DNA of 9,701 bases from Gammaproteobacteria bacterium (lineage in GTDB: Bacteria > Pseudomonadota > Gammaproteobacteria > Comchoanobacterales > Comchoanobacteraceae): positions 1 through 9,701 of the forward strand of contig JAURNZ010000064.1 in NCBI GenBank assembly GCA_030829925.1, written 5' to 3'. This document shows positions 1 through 7,089 of this stretch, in pieces. The notes beneath the pieces are model-generated. The model saw only the letters and a program-made list of their open reading frames with translations, had not been told where the DNA came from and searched no databases. The translations under genes were made by a program, and so were the position numbers. Positions within the stretch are counted from its first letter, which is position 1, and every line of letters starts with the position of its first letter.

Positions 1-1
1 C

Positions 2-1378
2 TTTGAACCTTATTTGAGCTCCGCAAGGCATATTGAAGTTCAGGTGTTGGCTGATCAATCCGGTGAAGTGAGAATCATAGGTGATCGTGATTGTTCCATT
101 CAAAGACGCTTTCAAAAAATCATTGAAGAAGCCCCTGCAAGAGGATTATCTGATGTGCTTAGACAATCGATGCACCAGGCTGCTTATCAACTTGCTAAAC
201 ATGTAAAATTAAGCTCGTGTGCTACCGTTGAATTTTTATTGGATGTCAACACAAACCAGTTTTGGTTGATGGAAGTAAATCCAAGAATTCAAGTAGAGCA
301 TGGTGTAACTGAATTGATTGCTGATATTGATCTGGTTGGTTGGCAATTAAAGATAGCCATGGGACAAACCATAGATTTTAAACAGTCTGATGTTAGGGTG
401 AATGGGCATGCAATTCAGGCCAGGGTGTATACAGAAGACCCTGAGAAAGATTTCAAGCCCACGTTCGGCACATGTTTGGTTTCTGATATTCAACCTTTTT
501 CAGATGTTTATTGGCACACAAGTATCCATATGGGGCAAGAAGTATCTCAAAAATACGATCCAATGATTATGAAGGTATTGGCATGGGGAAAAGATTTTGT
601 TTCTGCAAAAAACAAATTAATCAATGGTCTTGAAAATTGGCATATGGCTGGAATAGTCACCAATCGTCCTTGGCTGTTGAGTGCATTAAGTACACTGAAA
701 GCTGACTCATTGTCAAATACTCACTGGGTTAGCAGTCATATTTATCAACCAATGGATGATAAGCTTTTAGCTTACGCAGCTTATGTTGCGATTATCCTAA
801 ATTATCATCATTACCAAAAAAGTCATGGTTTGGACATAAGTCCTCATTGGAAAATTTCAGGTCAATCTACTCAGGTGGGGTGTTGGTCTGTGAATGAAAC
901 TCAATTAAAAATGACTTACAGTTGGCAGGGGACGCATGCCATAAAATTGCCTAATAATCAGCTGATTGCTCTTACAGTCCATTCAGATCATCAAGTAACA
1001 CTTTGTGTGGATGAAGAATCAATCGATTGTCGGGTATCTAAGCATGGCAATGATGTTTGGGTGATCTCATATTATGGTCACACAACAACTGTCAGAAAAA
1101 CTCCTGTAAGAGCCATAAGTCATGAGAACAAACAAAACCATCGTGGGTTAATAAGCCCGATGCCAGGCACAATGGTCATGTGTCATGTAGCAAAAGAAGA
1201 TCGTGTTAAAGCTGGACAGGTGGTTGCAGTCATTGAAGCAATGAAAATGCATCATACAATCAAAGCACCTTGTGATCTTGAAATCATTGCATTAAATTAT
1301 AAACAAGGCCAGCATGTACCTATGCATAAAACTTTATTTGAATGGAAAGCAATAGACTATGACATACTTGAAAGTTAA
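2..1378 (+). CDS. mccA: Acyl-CoA carboxylase biotin-containing alpha subunit (probable 3-methylcrotonyl-CoA carboxylase), 5' partial
   Basis: The frame is open to the left edge, so the first 200 or so residues are missing; about 459 remain of a family that usually has 650-670. The visible part starts in the biotin carboxylase ATP-grasp domain (RHIEVQVLAD, RDCSIQRR, then EVNPRIQVEHGVTE at 272-313, which carries the active-site Glu, Asn, Arg and Glu-His). It ends in a biotin carrier domain whose EAMKM motif places the biotinyl lysine at 1244-1246. A region without a recognised motif (about 650-1100) lies between, as in alpha subunits of MCC and PCC. This architecture carboxylates biotin with ATP and bicarbonate in the cytoplasm and passes CO2 to a beta subunit, not seen here. 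The MCC assignment rests on the MCC-like KMxHTIKAP around biotin and on the overlapping hydratase gene. Propionyl-, geranyl- or another acyl-CoA carboxylase remains possible. The TTG at 14 is internal, not the start. Confidence 0.85.
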   Translation, partial: FEPYLSSARHIEVQVLADQSGEVRIIGDRDCSIQRRFQKIIEEAPARGLSDVLRQSMHQAAYQLAKHVKLSSCATVEFLLDVNTNQFWLMEVNPRIQVEHGVTELIADIDLVGWQLKIAMGQTIDFKQSDVRVNGHAIQARVYTEDPEKDFKPTFGTCLVSDIQPFSDVYWHTSIHMGQEVSQKYDPMIMKVLAWGKDFVSAKNKLINGLENWHMAGIVTNRPWLLSALSTLKADSLSNTHWVSSHIYQPMDDKLLAYAAYVAIILNYHHYQKSHGLDISPHWKISGQSTQVGCWSVNETQLKMTYSWQGTHAIKLPNNQLIALTVHSDHQVTLCVDEESIDCRVSKHGNDVWVISYYGHTTTVRKTPVRAISHENKQNHRGLISPMPGTMVMCHVAKEDRVKAGQVVAVIEAMKMHHTIKAPCDLEIIALNYKQGQHVPMHKTLFEWKAIDYDILES

Positions 1379-2081
1379 TGTGTCTGAACAAGGCATTCAG
1401 ACGATTATTTTAAATCGACCAGAAAAACGTCATGCGCTCAATGTGGGCATGATGCATGCATTGGTAGAATCGTTCACTCAAGCTTTTGAAGATGATGGTA
1501 TTAAGTGTATTGTTTTAAAATCATCAGGGCCTGTTTTTTGCGCGGGTGCAGATTTAAATGACATGCATGAACAAACCGATGATTTTATTGCATCGCTGAT
1601 TGCTTTAATTAATGTATTGCAACAAAAAAATAAACCTATTTATGTACCTTTAACTAGTGCTGTCTATGGTGGTGGATCCATTTTACTAAGTTTTGCAGAT
1701 GTCATCGTTGCTTTAGATGATATTCAAATTGTTATGCCTGAAATTAAATCTCATCTTTGGCCAGTATTTTTGCTACCATTGTTAAAAAATCATCTACCTC
1801 AGGATGTATTGACTGAAATGGCAATGCATGCGACGCCACTAACTGCAAAACGCGCTTATTCATTGGGTTGGTTTTGTGATGTTCAAAGTCAGGATCAAGC
1901 AGTGGTGCAAGCAATAGACGACTTAGCTAATAGATATTGCCAATTGCCACAAACCTCTCTAAAAGCTTTTTATCAGTGTCATCGGAAAGTATTTATGGAC
2001 GTCTTAAATGATCAAACATTGGCACAATTAGGCAGTCAATTAAAAACATTAGTAAGCATTAAGAAGTCGTCCGCGACTTAA
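1359..2081 (+). CDS. Enoyl-CoA hydratase/isomerase (crotonase) family protein, probable methylglutaconyl-CoA hydratase
   Basis: A 240-residue crotonase-fold protein, slightly short for the usual 255-265. It shows LNRPEKRHALN (residues 18-28), the oxyanion-hole segment GPVFCAGADL (57-66), YGGG (103-106) and PEI (127-129). The Pro-Glu is the equivalent of the second catalytic Glu of enoyl-CoA hydratase (Glu164 of the rat enzyme). The first one (Glu144, two residues after GGG) is replaced by Ile108, so the chemistry may not be textbook hydration. The start ATG lies inside the carboxylase gene (20-base overlap) with GGAAAG at 1344-1349 as ribosome binding site, which implies translational coupling. 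In leucine degradation, methylglutaconyl-CoA hydratase (LiuC) acts directly after methylcrotonyl-CoA carboxylase, and that neighbourhood is the main reason for the specific call. No HMG-CoA lyase follows. The 3' end overlaps a convergent transporter gene by 33 bases. Confidence 0.8.
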   Translation: MTYLKVNVSEQGIQTIILNRPEKRHALNVGMMHALVESFTQAFEDDGIKCIVLKSSGPVFCAGADLNDMHEQTDDFIASLIALINVLQQKNKPIYVPLTSAVYGGGSILLSFADVIVALDDIQIVMPEIKSHLWPVFLLPLLKNHLPQDVLTEMAMHATPLTAKRAYSLGWFCDVQSQDQAVVQAIDDLANRYCQLPQTSLKAFYQCHRKVFMDVLNDQTLAQLGSQLKTLVSIKKSSAT

Positions 2082-3254
2082 ATCCATCATTGGAATGATA
2101 GTTAGTAGTGCTAGCGTGCTGAGTATAATGATCGTAGCTGACATGGCAAATAAAGAAGCGCCATATGCCATCGTTAGCCAACCTAATAAAGCCGGTAAAA
2201 CAAACTTTAGACATCCATAGACACCAATGACTTGGTCTGTAGCAAGCTTCGGTTGATTCATAAGACCTGTGATGCTACCGGTTAACAGTATGCCGCTACC
2301 TAAATGCGTGACGCAGGTAAGAAACGTAAATATCAGCGCATTTAACATATGGAATATATGACATATGAAGATGCTCATCATTGCAATTAAAATTAAACCA
2401 TGTCCAAAAAGAATAGCTTTAAGAACTCCGGTTTTCTTTGATATCTGTGGCAATATAAAACAACCTACCATATATGTAAATCCGACCAAAGAAAAGCAAT
2501 AACCATACCATAGGGGAGAGCTTCCAAAGTTCACAATATAAATATAAGGTGAATGAGATAAAAATAAGAAATTAGTGCTTGCGCCCAAGATACCTGAAAA
2601 TATTAAGTAAGCTAGATTTGTGTGTTGAATAAGAAGGCTTAACCAGCTGACTTTAGATTCATGATGGTGTTGTTCATTAGACTGAGCTTTTGGAAAAAGT
2701 TTAAAGGTTAATAATCCATGGATGGCTATCAAGGCCATCATATAGGTAAATGTGAAATGCCAATGTCTTTTTTGTATGATTAATGCACCAATCATCGGAA
2801 TGATTATGGGGGAAACAGCGATGGCTGTACTGAGGTAGCTACATAATGTTGTACGTAACTTTGCGTTTGTAGTGATGTCTCTTACGGATATAAAACTAAT
2901 CATTAAAGTTGCTGAACTGCCTGCTGCTTGAATGCAGCGTGCAACTATTAAAGTCGTTAGGTTATGTGATACTGAAGCAATTAAGCAACCAAGGAAAATG
3001 ATTATGTAACATAACAAGGTCAATGTTCTTCGACCTAATTTTATGATCAAGCTCCGAATACAAAGTTGTGTAAGGCCACAAACGAGGAAGAAAACAGACA
3101 TGGAGTTTTGTAATGAAGATGCAGATACATGAAAGTCGTCAGTGATGAATGGCAATGCAGGTGCGATGATATCAAGGCAAAATGCAAACCAGCATACCAT
3201 TGGAATCAACATGATAAGATTGGCAAGCGGTTTATGTAACCATTCAGATGACAT
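2049..3254 (-). CDS. MFS transporter, Bcr/CflA-like (DHA1-type) drug or metabolite efflux protein
   Basis: A 401-residue, very hydrophobic protein with about 12 membrane segments, the usual size and topology for the major facilitator superfamily. Near the N-terminus, FCLDIIAPALPFITDDF (residues 25-41) resembles the first helix of Bcr/CflA-type antiporters, including its conserved Asp. The loop 2-3 signature is reduced to KLGRR (72-76), a degenerate motif A lacking the usual Gly and Asp. SPIIIPMIGA (148-157) in helix 5 matches the antiporter motif C. A hydrophilic, His-rich central loop sits near 190-203. The family exports small molecules from the cytoplasm in exchange for protons; the substrate cannot be read from sequence. 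The ATG at 3252-3254 is preceded by AAGGAA with a rather long spacer. It lies 45 bases after the OTU-like gene on the same strand with no terminator between, so the two may share a transcript. It overlaps the hydratase gene tail to tail. Confidence 0.85.
   Translation of the reverse strand: MSSEWLHKPLANLIMLIPMVCWFAFCLDIIAPALPFITDDFHVSASSLQNSMSVFFLVCGLTQLCIRSLIIKLGRRTLTLLCYIIIFLGCLIASVSHNLTTLIVARCIQAAGSSATLMISFISVRDITTNAKLRTTLCSYLSTAIAVSPIIIPMIGALIIQKRHWHFTFTYMMALIAIHGLLTFKLFPKAQSNEQHHHESKVSWLSLLIQHTNLAYLIFSGILGASTNFLFLSHSPYIYIVNFGSSPLWYGYCFSLVGFTYMVGCFILPQISKKTGVLKAILFGHGLILIAMMSIFICHIFHMLNALIFTFLTCVTHLGSGILLTGSITGLMNQPKLATDQVIGVYGCLKFVLPALLGWLTMAYGASLFAMSATIIILSTLALLTIIPMMDLSRGRLLNAY
2060..2081. 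other. Inverted repeat inside the convergent gene overlap (possible weak bidirectional terminator)
   Basis: AAGTCG at 2064-2069 pairs with CGACTT at 2074-2079 around the four-base loop TCCG, giving a 6-bp hairpin readable on either strand. It lies within the 33 bases shared by the hydratase and transporter genes. No U-tract follows directly on the plus strand; on the minus strand a run of five T comes only about 20 bases later, after the transporter stop. A termination role is therefore weakly supported. Confidence 0.3.
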
Positions 3255-3299
3255 GTTTATTAGTATTCCTTTTCAAAGCAAATATTGCAAGCTTGTTTT

Positions 3300-4403
3300 T
3301 CATGGTGAGACCTGAGGTTTCATAGCATTAGTCACTGATAAAGATGGGTGCCAAAGCAATGCTAAGCTTGCTAAATAATCTTGATAAGATGTTATTTCCT
3401 TCCATTGGCCTAATGTTTCATCAGAGCTATATTTTTTGTCATTGTAAATGAATGTATCAAAAAACCAAATAGACTTAGTATCGCCATAGGTTTTCTTTAA
3501 GAAGGTTTCCCCAGAAGTATTGATGTGATGCTCACGTATATTGATTTCAAAAAAATTAGCAATTAAGTGTGCGCTTAGGTCAATCATGCTGGGTTGGTTT
3601 AAGTCTTTAAAGTCTTTAAAATGGTTTTCAAAGAGTGTTTGTAATAATTGTAAGCATTGAGTCTTTGTCTGAATTTTATAAAAAAACCGAAGCAGTTGGT
3701 CATTTTTTTTTCTAATGGCACACTCATACGACAAATTAAGTAAATGATTGAGTTCAGTCTGAAAGGTCATGTGCTTTATGCAAACGGCGGCAAGTAGTTG
3801 GCAATGAAGGTGAAAAAAACAATTGCCATCAGCACGTGTTAAAAGATAATGGGGGCCAATTGAGAAATGTTCCCCATGATTGGTTAGCTGAGCTGTTAAA
3901 GGACTTTTATTGTTTATTAATGATCCAGTATTAGGAATAAAGCATTGGATGCCAAAAAAGATATGCATACATTCAAAAAAGTAAAAAGGTACCGTGCTAC
4001 CATTTTGATTGATTTGATCCCAGTTAAATTGACCCTGTGCTGACTCAAATAATAATGCTGTGGTTGCTCTAAAGGGTTTGAAATACGTTTTTATTGCTTC
4101 AATGGTTTCAATGACTTCAGGGTTTTCATGTGTCCAAACTTTTTCAGGGTTGTCGAAAATGATTTGAAGTATATTTATGAAGTCTTGTCTCAATAGTATA
4201 TATAAGCGGGGATTTTTTATGTCTTCAATAAAATTGTTGATTTGATAAATAGGGTGGCGATTATCAACCAGTTTGATAATCGCATTAAAACAACTGATTT
4301 TATCAAGAATCAGTTCTGTTTTTGTAATGTCGATATCAACCATTGGAATGATGTATGGCATCTGTGTTTGTTGATGATTAAATAGCGACGGGTTGGGTGT
4401 CAT
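3300..4403 (-). CDS. Putative OTU-like cysteine protease (possible deubiquitinase/effector)
   Basis: A 367-residue protein of unfamiliar overall sequence with no signal peptide or clear membrane segment. Residues 191-198 read ADGNCFFH, which matches the catalytic Asp-Gly-Asn-Cys block of OTU-family cysteine proteases (Asp192, Cys195). About 80 residues later, MIDLSAHLIANFFEINIRE (273-291) resembles the helix-strand segment that follows in OTU domains. A catalytic His in the usual C-terminal HY context is not obvious: the equivalent stretch reads NDKKYSSDE (321-329), and the only later His is His352. The N-terminal 185 residues match nothing I recognise. OTU proteases cleave ubiquitin chains in eukaryotes, and bacterial versions are known as secreted effectors, for example the Legionella Lot proteins. 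Effector status is inference. The start ATG has AGAAGAG at 4411-4417, seven bases away. The gene heads a minus-strand pair with the transporter and is divergent from the exonuclease gene. Confidence 0.6.
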   Translation of the reverse strand: MTPNPSLFNHQQTQMPYIIPMVDIDITKTELILDKISCFNAIIKLVDNRHPIYQINNFIEDIKNPRLYILLRQDFINILQIIFDNPEKVWTHENPEVIETIEAIKTYFKPFRATTALLFESAQGQFNWDQINQNGSTVPFYFFECMHIFFGIQCFIPNTGSLINNKSPLTAQLTNHGEHFSIGPHYLLTRADGNCFFHLHCQLLAAVCIKHMTFQTELNHLLNLSYECAIRKKNDQLLRFFYKIQTKTQCLQLLQTLFENHFKDFKDLNQPSMIDLSAHLIANFFEINIREHHINTSGETFLKKTYGDTKSIWFFDTFIYNDKKYSSDETLGQWKEITSYQDYLASLALLWHPSLSVTNAMKPQVSP

Positions 4404-4427
4404 AAATGTTCTCTTCTAATAAAAAAA

Positions 4428-4457
4428 AGTGTAACATTATCATAAGTTAATTTTCAA
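4428..4457 (-). promoter_or_regulatory. Possible sigma-70 promoter for the OTU-like gene
   Basis: On the minus strand, TTGAAA (4452-4457) is followed after 18 bases by TACACT (4428-4433), a passable -35/-10 pair. It would start transcription near 4421, about 18 bases before the ATG. It lies in the 67-base divergent intergenic region. The -10 has only four consensus positions, so this is tentative. I found no convincing plus-strand promoter for the exonuclease gene in the same gap. Confidence 0.3.
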
Positions 4458-4470
4458 ATGAGGTAATGCT

Positions 4471-5253
4471 ATGCATATCATGTCTTTTAATGCCAATGGC
4501 ATCCGTTCAGCAGCAAGAAAAACTTTTTTTGATTGGTTCTTAACACATGATGTTGACGTGTTGTGTGTTCAGGAGACTAAAGCGAAAATTGATCAACTAG
4601 ATGACGAAGTTTATAAACCAGCAGGATATGAGCGATTTTTTCTCGATGCAGATAAACCAGGTTACAGTGGCGTTGCTGTTTATACCAAACAAGCTGTCAT
4701 AGATGTGCTTAAGCCACTCTCTGGTTTATGGTGTTCGGAAGGGCGTTTGCTGGGCGTGTCTTTGGCGCATTGTGATGTCTATTCTCTTTATTTGCCTTCA
4801 GGGACTTCTGGAGATGCTCGCCAAGCCATAAAATATGAGATGATGGATGAGCTCTATGAATGGATGAAAAATTTAAAAAGACCAACCGTTATTTCTGGTG
4901 ATTGGAATATTGCGCACAAGAAAATTGATTTGAAAAATTGGCGAGGCAACCAAAAAAATTCTGGTTTTCTACCTGAAGAACGTGCCTGGTTGGACCAATT
5001 GTTTGAATCTGGACAGTGGTTGGATGCATTTAGACATCTAAATCAAGCTGAAGGTGAGTATACATGGTGGACTTATCGGGGGCAGGCTAGGGCTAAAAAT
5101 GTTGGGTGGCGCATAGATTATCATATAACCAATCATGATTTAACCTTGGCATTAGATAAAACGATGGTTCATCCCAATCCAGTATTTTCGGATCATGCGC
5201 CATTGAGTTTATGGTTAAATGAAGACAAGCTGGAAAGCCTATCATCAAATTGA
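4471..5253 (+). CDS. xthA: Exodeoxyribonuclease III (AP endonuclease)
   Basis: A 260-residue member of the exonuclease-endonuclease-phosphatase family, normal in length. It removes nucleotides from 3' ends of duplex DNA and cuts at abasic sites in base excision repair in the cytoplasm. The metal and catalytic residues are all visible: SFNANG (residues 5-10), QETK with the metal Glu35, YLPSG with Tyr107, GDWN with Asp144 and Asn146, GWRIDY with Asp216, and the terminal SDHAPL with Asp241-His242. That complete set argues for an active nuclease and against the Pseudomonas regulator Crc, a close homologue that has lost nuclease activity. The start is set by GAGG at 4460-4463, seven bases before the ATG; the ATG at 4480 has no such site. 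It is the first gene of the plus-strand block, 13 bases ahead of tolB, and may be co-transcribed with it. Confidence 0.95.
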   Translation: MHIMSFNANGIRSAARKTFFDWFLTHDVDVLCVQETKAKIDQLDDEVYKPAGYERFFLDADKPGYSGVAVYTKQAVIDVLKPLSGLWCSEGRLLGVSLAHCDVYSLYLPSGTSGDARQAIKYEMMDELYEWMKNLKRPTVISGDWNIAHKKIDLKNWRGNQKNSGFLPEERAWLDQLFESGQWLDAFRHLNQAEGEYTWWTYRGQARAKNVGWRIDYHITNHDLTLALDKTMVHPNPVFSDHAPLSLWLNEDKLESLSSN

Positions 5254-5266
5254 TATAATTGAGTTT

Positions 5267-6343
5267 ATGCGTAAGATTTGTCTACTTTTTTTAATTCAGT
5301 TTAGTTTCGCAATGCCTATGATCATTTTGCAATCACATCAAGATGAATTAAAGGCTATGTCTGAAATTATCAGGGCAGATCTCAAGTCTTCAAAAGCTAA
5401 TTATCATGCTGGCAAACTTCAGTTGTTGCTCACTTATCAAAAGAATTGGGGGATGATGCAGTGTCGATTAAGGTCTGAAAAAAATGATATTCTTGTAGAG
5501 CGCACTTTTAAATATGAAAAAAGTGATGCCTCATGGGCAGCACATGGGTGTAGTGATGCGGTGCTTCAAGGACTGACGGGGAAGCCTAGTCTTTTTTCAG
5601 GCAGGGTGTCTTGGGTACGTGTTGATAATGATGACTACATTGTTGAGCAAGCGGATAGAAATTTAGATAATCGAAGTATTCTTTTTAAAAGTAAAGCGCC
5701 GATCATTAGTTTGGCATGGACCCCTGATGCAAAGTCATTATATTACATTAAGCATACATCCGATGCTTATGACATTAAACGCTATGATCGTGCGTTTAAA
5801 ACACATCATATGGTTTATCATTCAAAGACTCCTTTAAATGATCTTGTTTGGGATGCGTCGCAATCACAGCTTCTTTTCACAAAATCTGTGCATGGGATTC
5901 AAAAACTCTTTTATATGGATAATGATTCACCAAGACAGCTGACCTTTGGCAAGAGTATTGATGTTTCACCAACTGTTTCAAATGGCAAGGTTGTTTTTAT
6001 TTCTGATCAAAAGAAATCACCTCAATTATATAAATTAACCCAGAACGGAATTAAAAGTCATTTGCCATTAGAGGGTGAGTCAATGTTGATGCCTATGATG
6101 TACCACCATCAATTATATTGGTACGATGCCATAGAACATATAATCATGGTATTTGATTCTACCAAGCAAGAGACTAAAATGTTTCTGAATCAGAGTAATG
6201 TAAGGGCCATTGCGCCTACACCTTATGGCTTATTGGTGGCGACATCAAGTCAGGTCATGTTGGTTGGTTTTGAAGGCGATGTTTCCGATCGGAAAAACAT
6301 ACAGGTCAATGTTCTATCAACTTCCTGGATGGATGTTATATGA
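5267..6343 (+). CDS. tolB: TolB-like periplasmic beta-propeller protein of the Tol-Pal system, shortened
   Basis: TolB is a periplasmic protein that links Pal to the Tol inner-membrane complex and helps constrict the outer membrane at division. The protein opens with a signal peptide (MRKICLLFLIQFSFA, cleavage likely after Ala15). IIRADLKSS fits the TolB N-terminal domain. AHGCSDAVLQGLTGKPSLF aligns with the family's H..SD..fe.LTG..g.F segment. Propeller repeats follow: SLAWTPD (residues 148-154), RQLTFG and SDQKKSPQLYKL (246-257). The C-terminal TSWMDVI takes the place of PAWSPYL. At 358 residues it is well below the usual 420-430, with most of the loss in the N-terminal domain. The in-frame ATG at 5219 lies inside xthA and would bury the signal peptide, so 5267 is chosen despite a weak ribosome site. 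The stop overlaps the next start as ATGA. Adjacent Pal-like and CpoB genes support the call. Confidence 0.75.
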   Translation: MRKICLLFLIQFSFAMPMIILQSHQDELKAMSEIIRADLKSSKANYHAGKLQLLLTYQKNWGMMQCRLRSEKNDILVERTFKYEKSDASWAAHGCSDAVLQGLTGKPSLFSGRVSWVRVDNDDYIVEQADRNLDNRSILFKSKAPIISLAWTPDAKSLYYIKHTSDAYDIKRYDRAFKTHHMVYHSKTPLNDLVWDASQSQLLFTKSVHGIQKLFYMDNDSPRQLTFGKSIDVSPTVSNGKVVFISDQKKSPQLYKLTQNGIKSHLPLEGESMLMPMMYHHQLYWYDAIEHIIMVFDSTKQETKMFLNQSNVRAIAPTPYGLLVATSSQVMLVGFEGDVSDRKNIQVNVLSTSWMDVI

Positions 6344-7089
6344 TTTCAAAATGGTTTGAAAACGTTTGGATCAAAACATTAGCAATCATGCTTAAAGTTT
6401 GCATTCCTTTTCGTTGGAAAGTGACGTGTGATAATTTGCAACGCTTATACCCAGAAAAAGAAGCAAAAGCGATTGCGTGGCAGAGTTACCTTCATCATGC
6501 GAGGTTGCTTGCTTATGTCCCAAGACTAAAGAAGGTCGTTCAAAGTAAAAAAATTCGAATGAATGATCCAGAGCATTTTGAAGCCATGCTAAAAGCACCT
6601 GCTGTTTTTATGTTTAGCGGTCATGTCGGTTTGTGGGAGTTGGTACCATTTGTATTAAATAAATATGGACTTGAGAATCAACATTGGTTATATAAGCAAA
6701 GTAGAATTAAATCATTAGATCGATTATTGTTCCGTTTCCGTCAAAGCCCTGGCTTACATACATGGGATAGTTTGACTCAATTGAAGGATGCATTGAAAGG
6801 CTTTAAACAGCACGGGCATCTGGGATTAGCTTCCGATCAGGGTGCAGGTTATCAGTCCAATTTTTTTGGTATACCCATGAAATTTCCAATAGGTAGTCAA
6901 AAATTAGTTGCACGTTATCAAGTACCATGTTATTTCTTTAGTTGTATGTTTGAAAACGATGAGCTTGTGATTCATACGAAGCCACTGCCGTTAAACAATG
7001 TTCAAGATGCATATATTTCTGAGCTTGAGCAAGTGATCAAACAATACCCGGAACAATATTATTGGATGCATCGTTTATGGCAAGTTTAA
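6340..7089 (+). CDS. LpxL/HtrB-family lysophospholipid acyltransferase (lipid A biosynthesis-type)
   Basis: A 249-residue protein with the layout of the bacterial lipid A acyltransferase family (LpxL/LpxM), which is usually around 300. The catalytic HX4E motif is His95-Val-Gly-Leu-Trp-Glu100. Other family landmarks are YKQSR (118-122), LASDQGAGYQSNFFGIP (163-179) with the typical Asp-Gln, and the C-terminal PEQYYWMHRLW (237-247). Classical members transfer an acyl chain from acyl-ACP to Kdo2-lipid A at the inner membrane. The N-terminal membrane anchor is weak and the protein is short, so another lysophospholipid or ornithine-lipid acceptor is possible; I leave the symbol blank. Its ATG overlaps the tolB stop (ATGA at 6340-6343), which implies translational coupling, and its end overlaps the Pal-like gene. 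An acyltransferase between tolB and pal is not the standard Tol-Pal order. Confidence 0.85.
   Translation: MISKWFENVWIKTLAIMLKVCIPFRWKVTCDNLQRLYPEKEAKAIAWQSYLHHARLLAYVPRLKKVVQSKKIRMNDPEHFEAMLKAPAVFMFSGHVGLWELVPFVLNKYGLENQHWLYKQSRIKSLDRLLFRFRQSPGLHTWDSLTQLKDALKGFKQHGHLGLASDQGAGYQSNFFGIPMKFPIGSQKLVARYQVPCYFFSCMFENDELVIHTKPLPLNNVQDAYISELEQVIKQYPEQYYWMHRLWQV

Noticed and set aside
3275..3300. CAAGCTTG palindrome followed by a T-run, as a terminator between the OTU-like and MFS genes
   Set aside because: The palindrome has no loop, so it cannot form a stable hairpin, and the T-run lies on the strand opposite to the direction of transcription of both genes.
3600..3625. Tandem AAGTCTTT repeat
   Set aside because: It encodes a short FKDFKD repeat in the OTU-like protein and is too short to be significant.
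4404..4470. PmrA- or CpxR-type effector-gene regulatory box upstream of the OTU-like gene
   Set aside because: AATTAACTTA-like bases are present but the spaced direct repeat expected of such boxes is not.
4471..5253. Crc catabolite-repression regulator in place of exonuclease III
   Set aside because: Crc has lost nuclease activity; here the metal Glu, the Asp/Asn pair and the terminal Asp-His are all kept.
5219..5266. Upstream ATG at 5219 as tolB start
   Set aside because: It lies inside xthA and would put 16 polar residues before a clear signal peptide; 5267 gives a proper secretion signal.
6392..6598. 68-codon minus-strand open frame
   Set aside because: It lies entirely opposite the acyltransferase coding region, has no ribosome site or recognisable domain, and is a shadow frame.
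7062..7076. TTG at 7062 as start of the Pal-like gene
   Set aside because: It adds five residues with a weak start codon; ATG 7077 gives a typical basic lipoprotein N-terminus.
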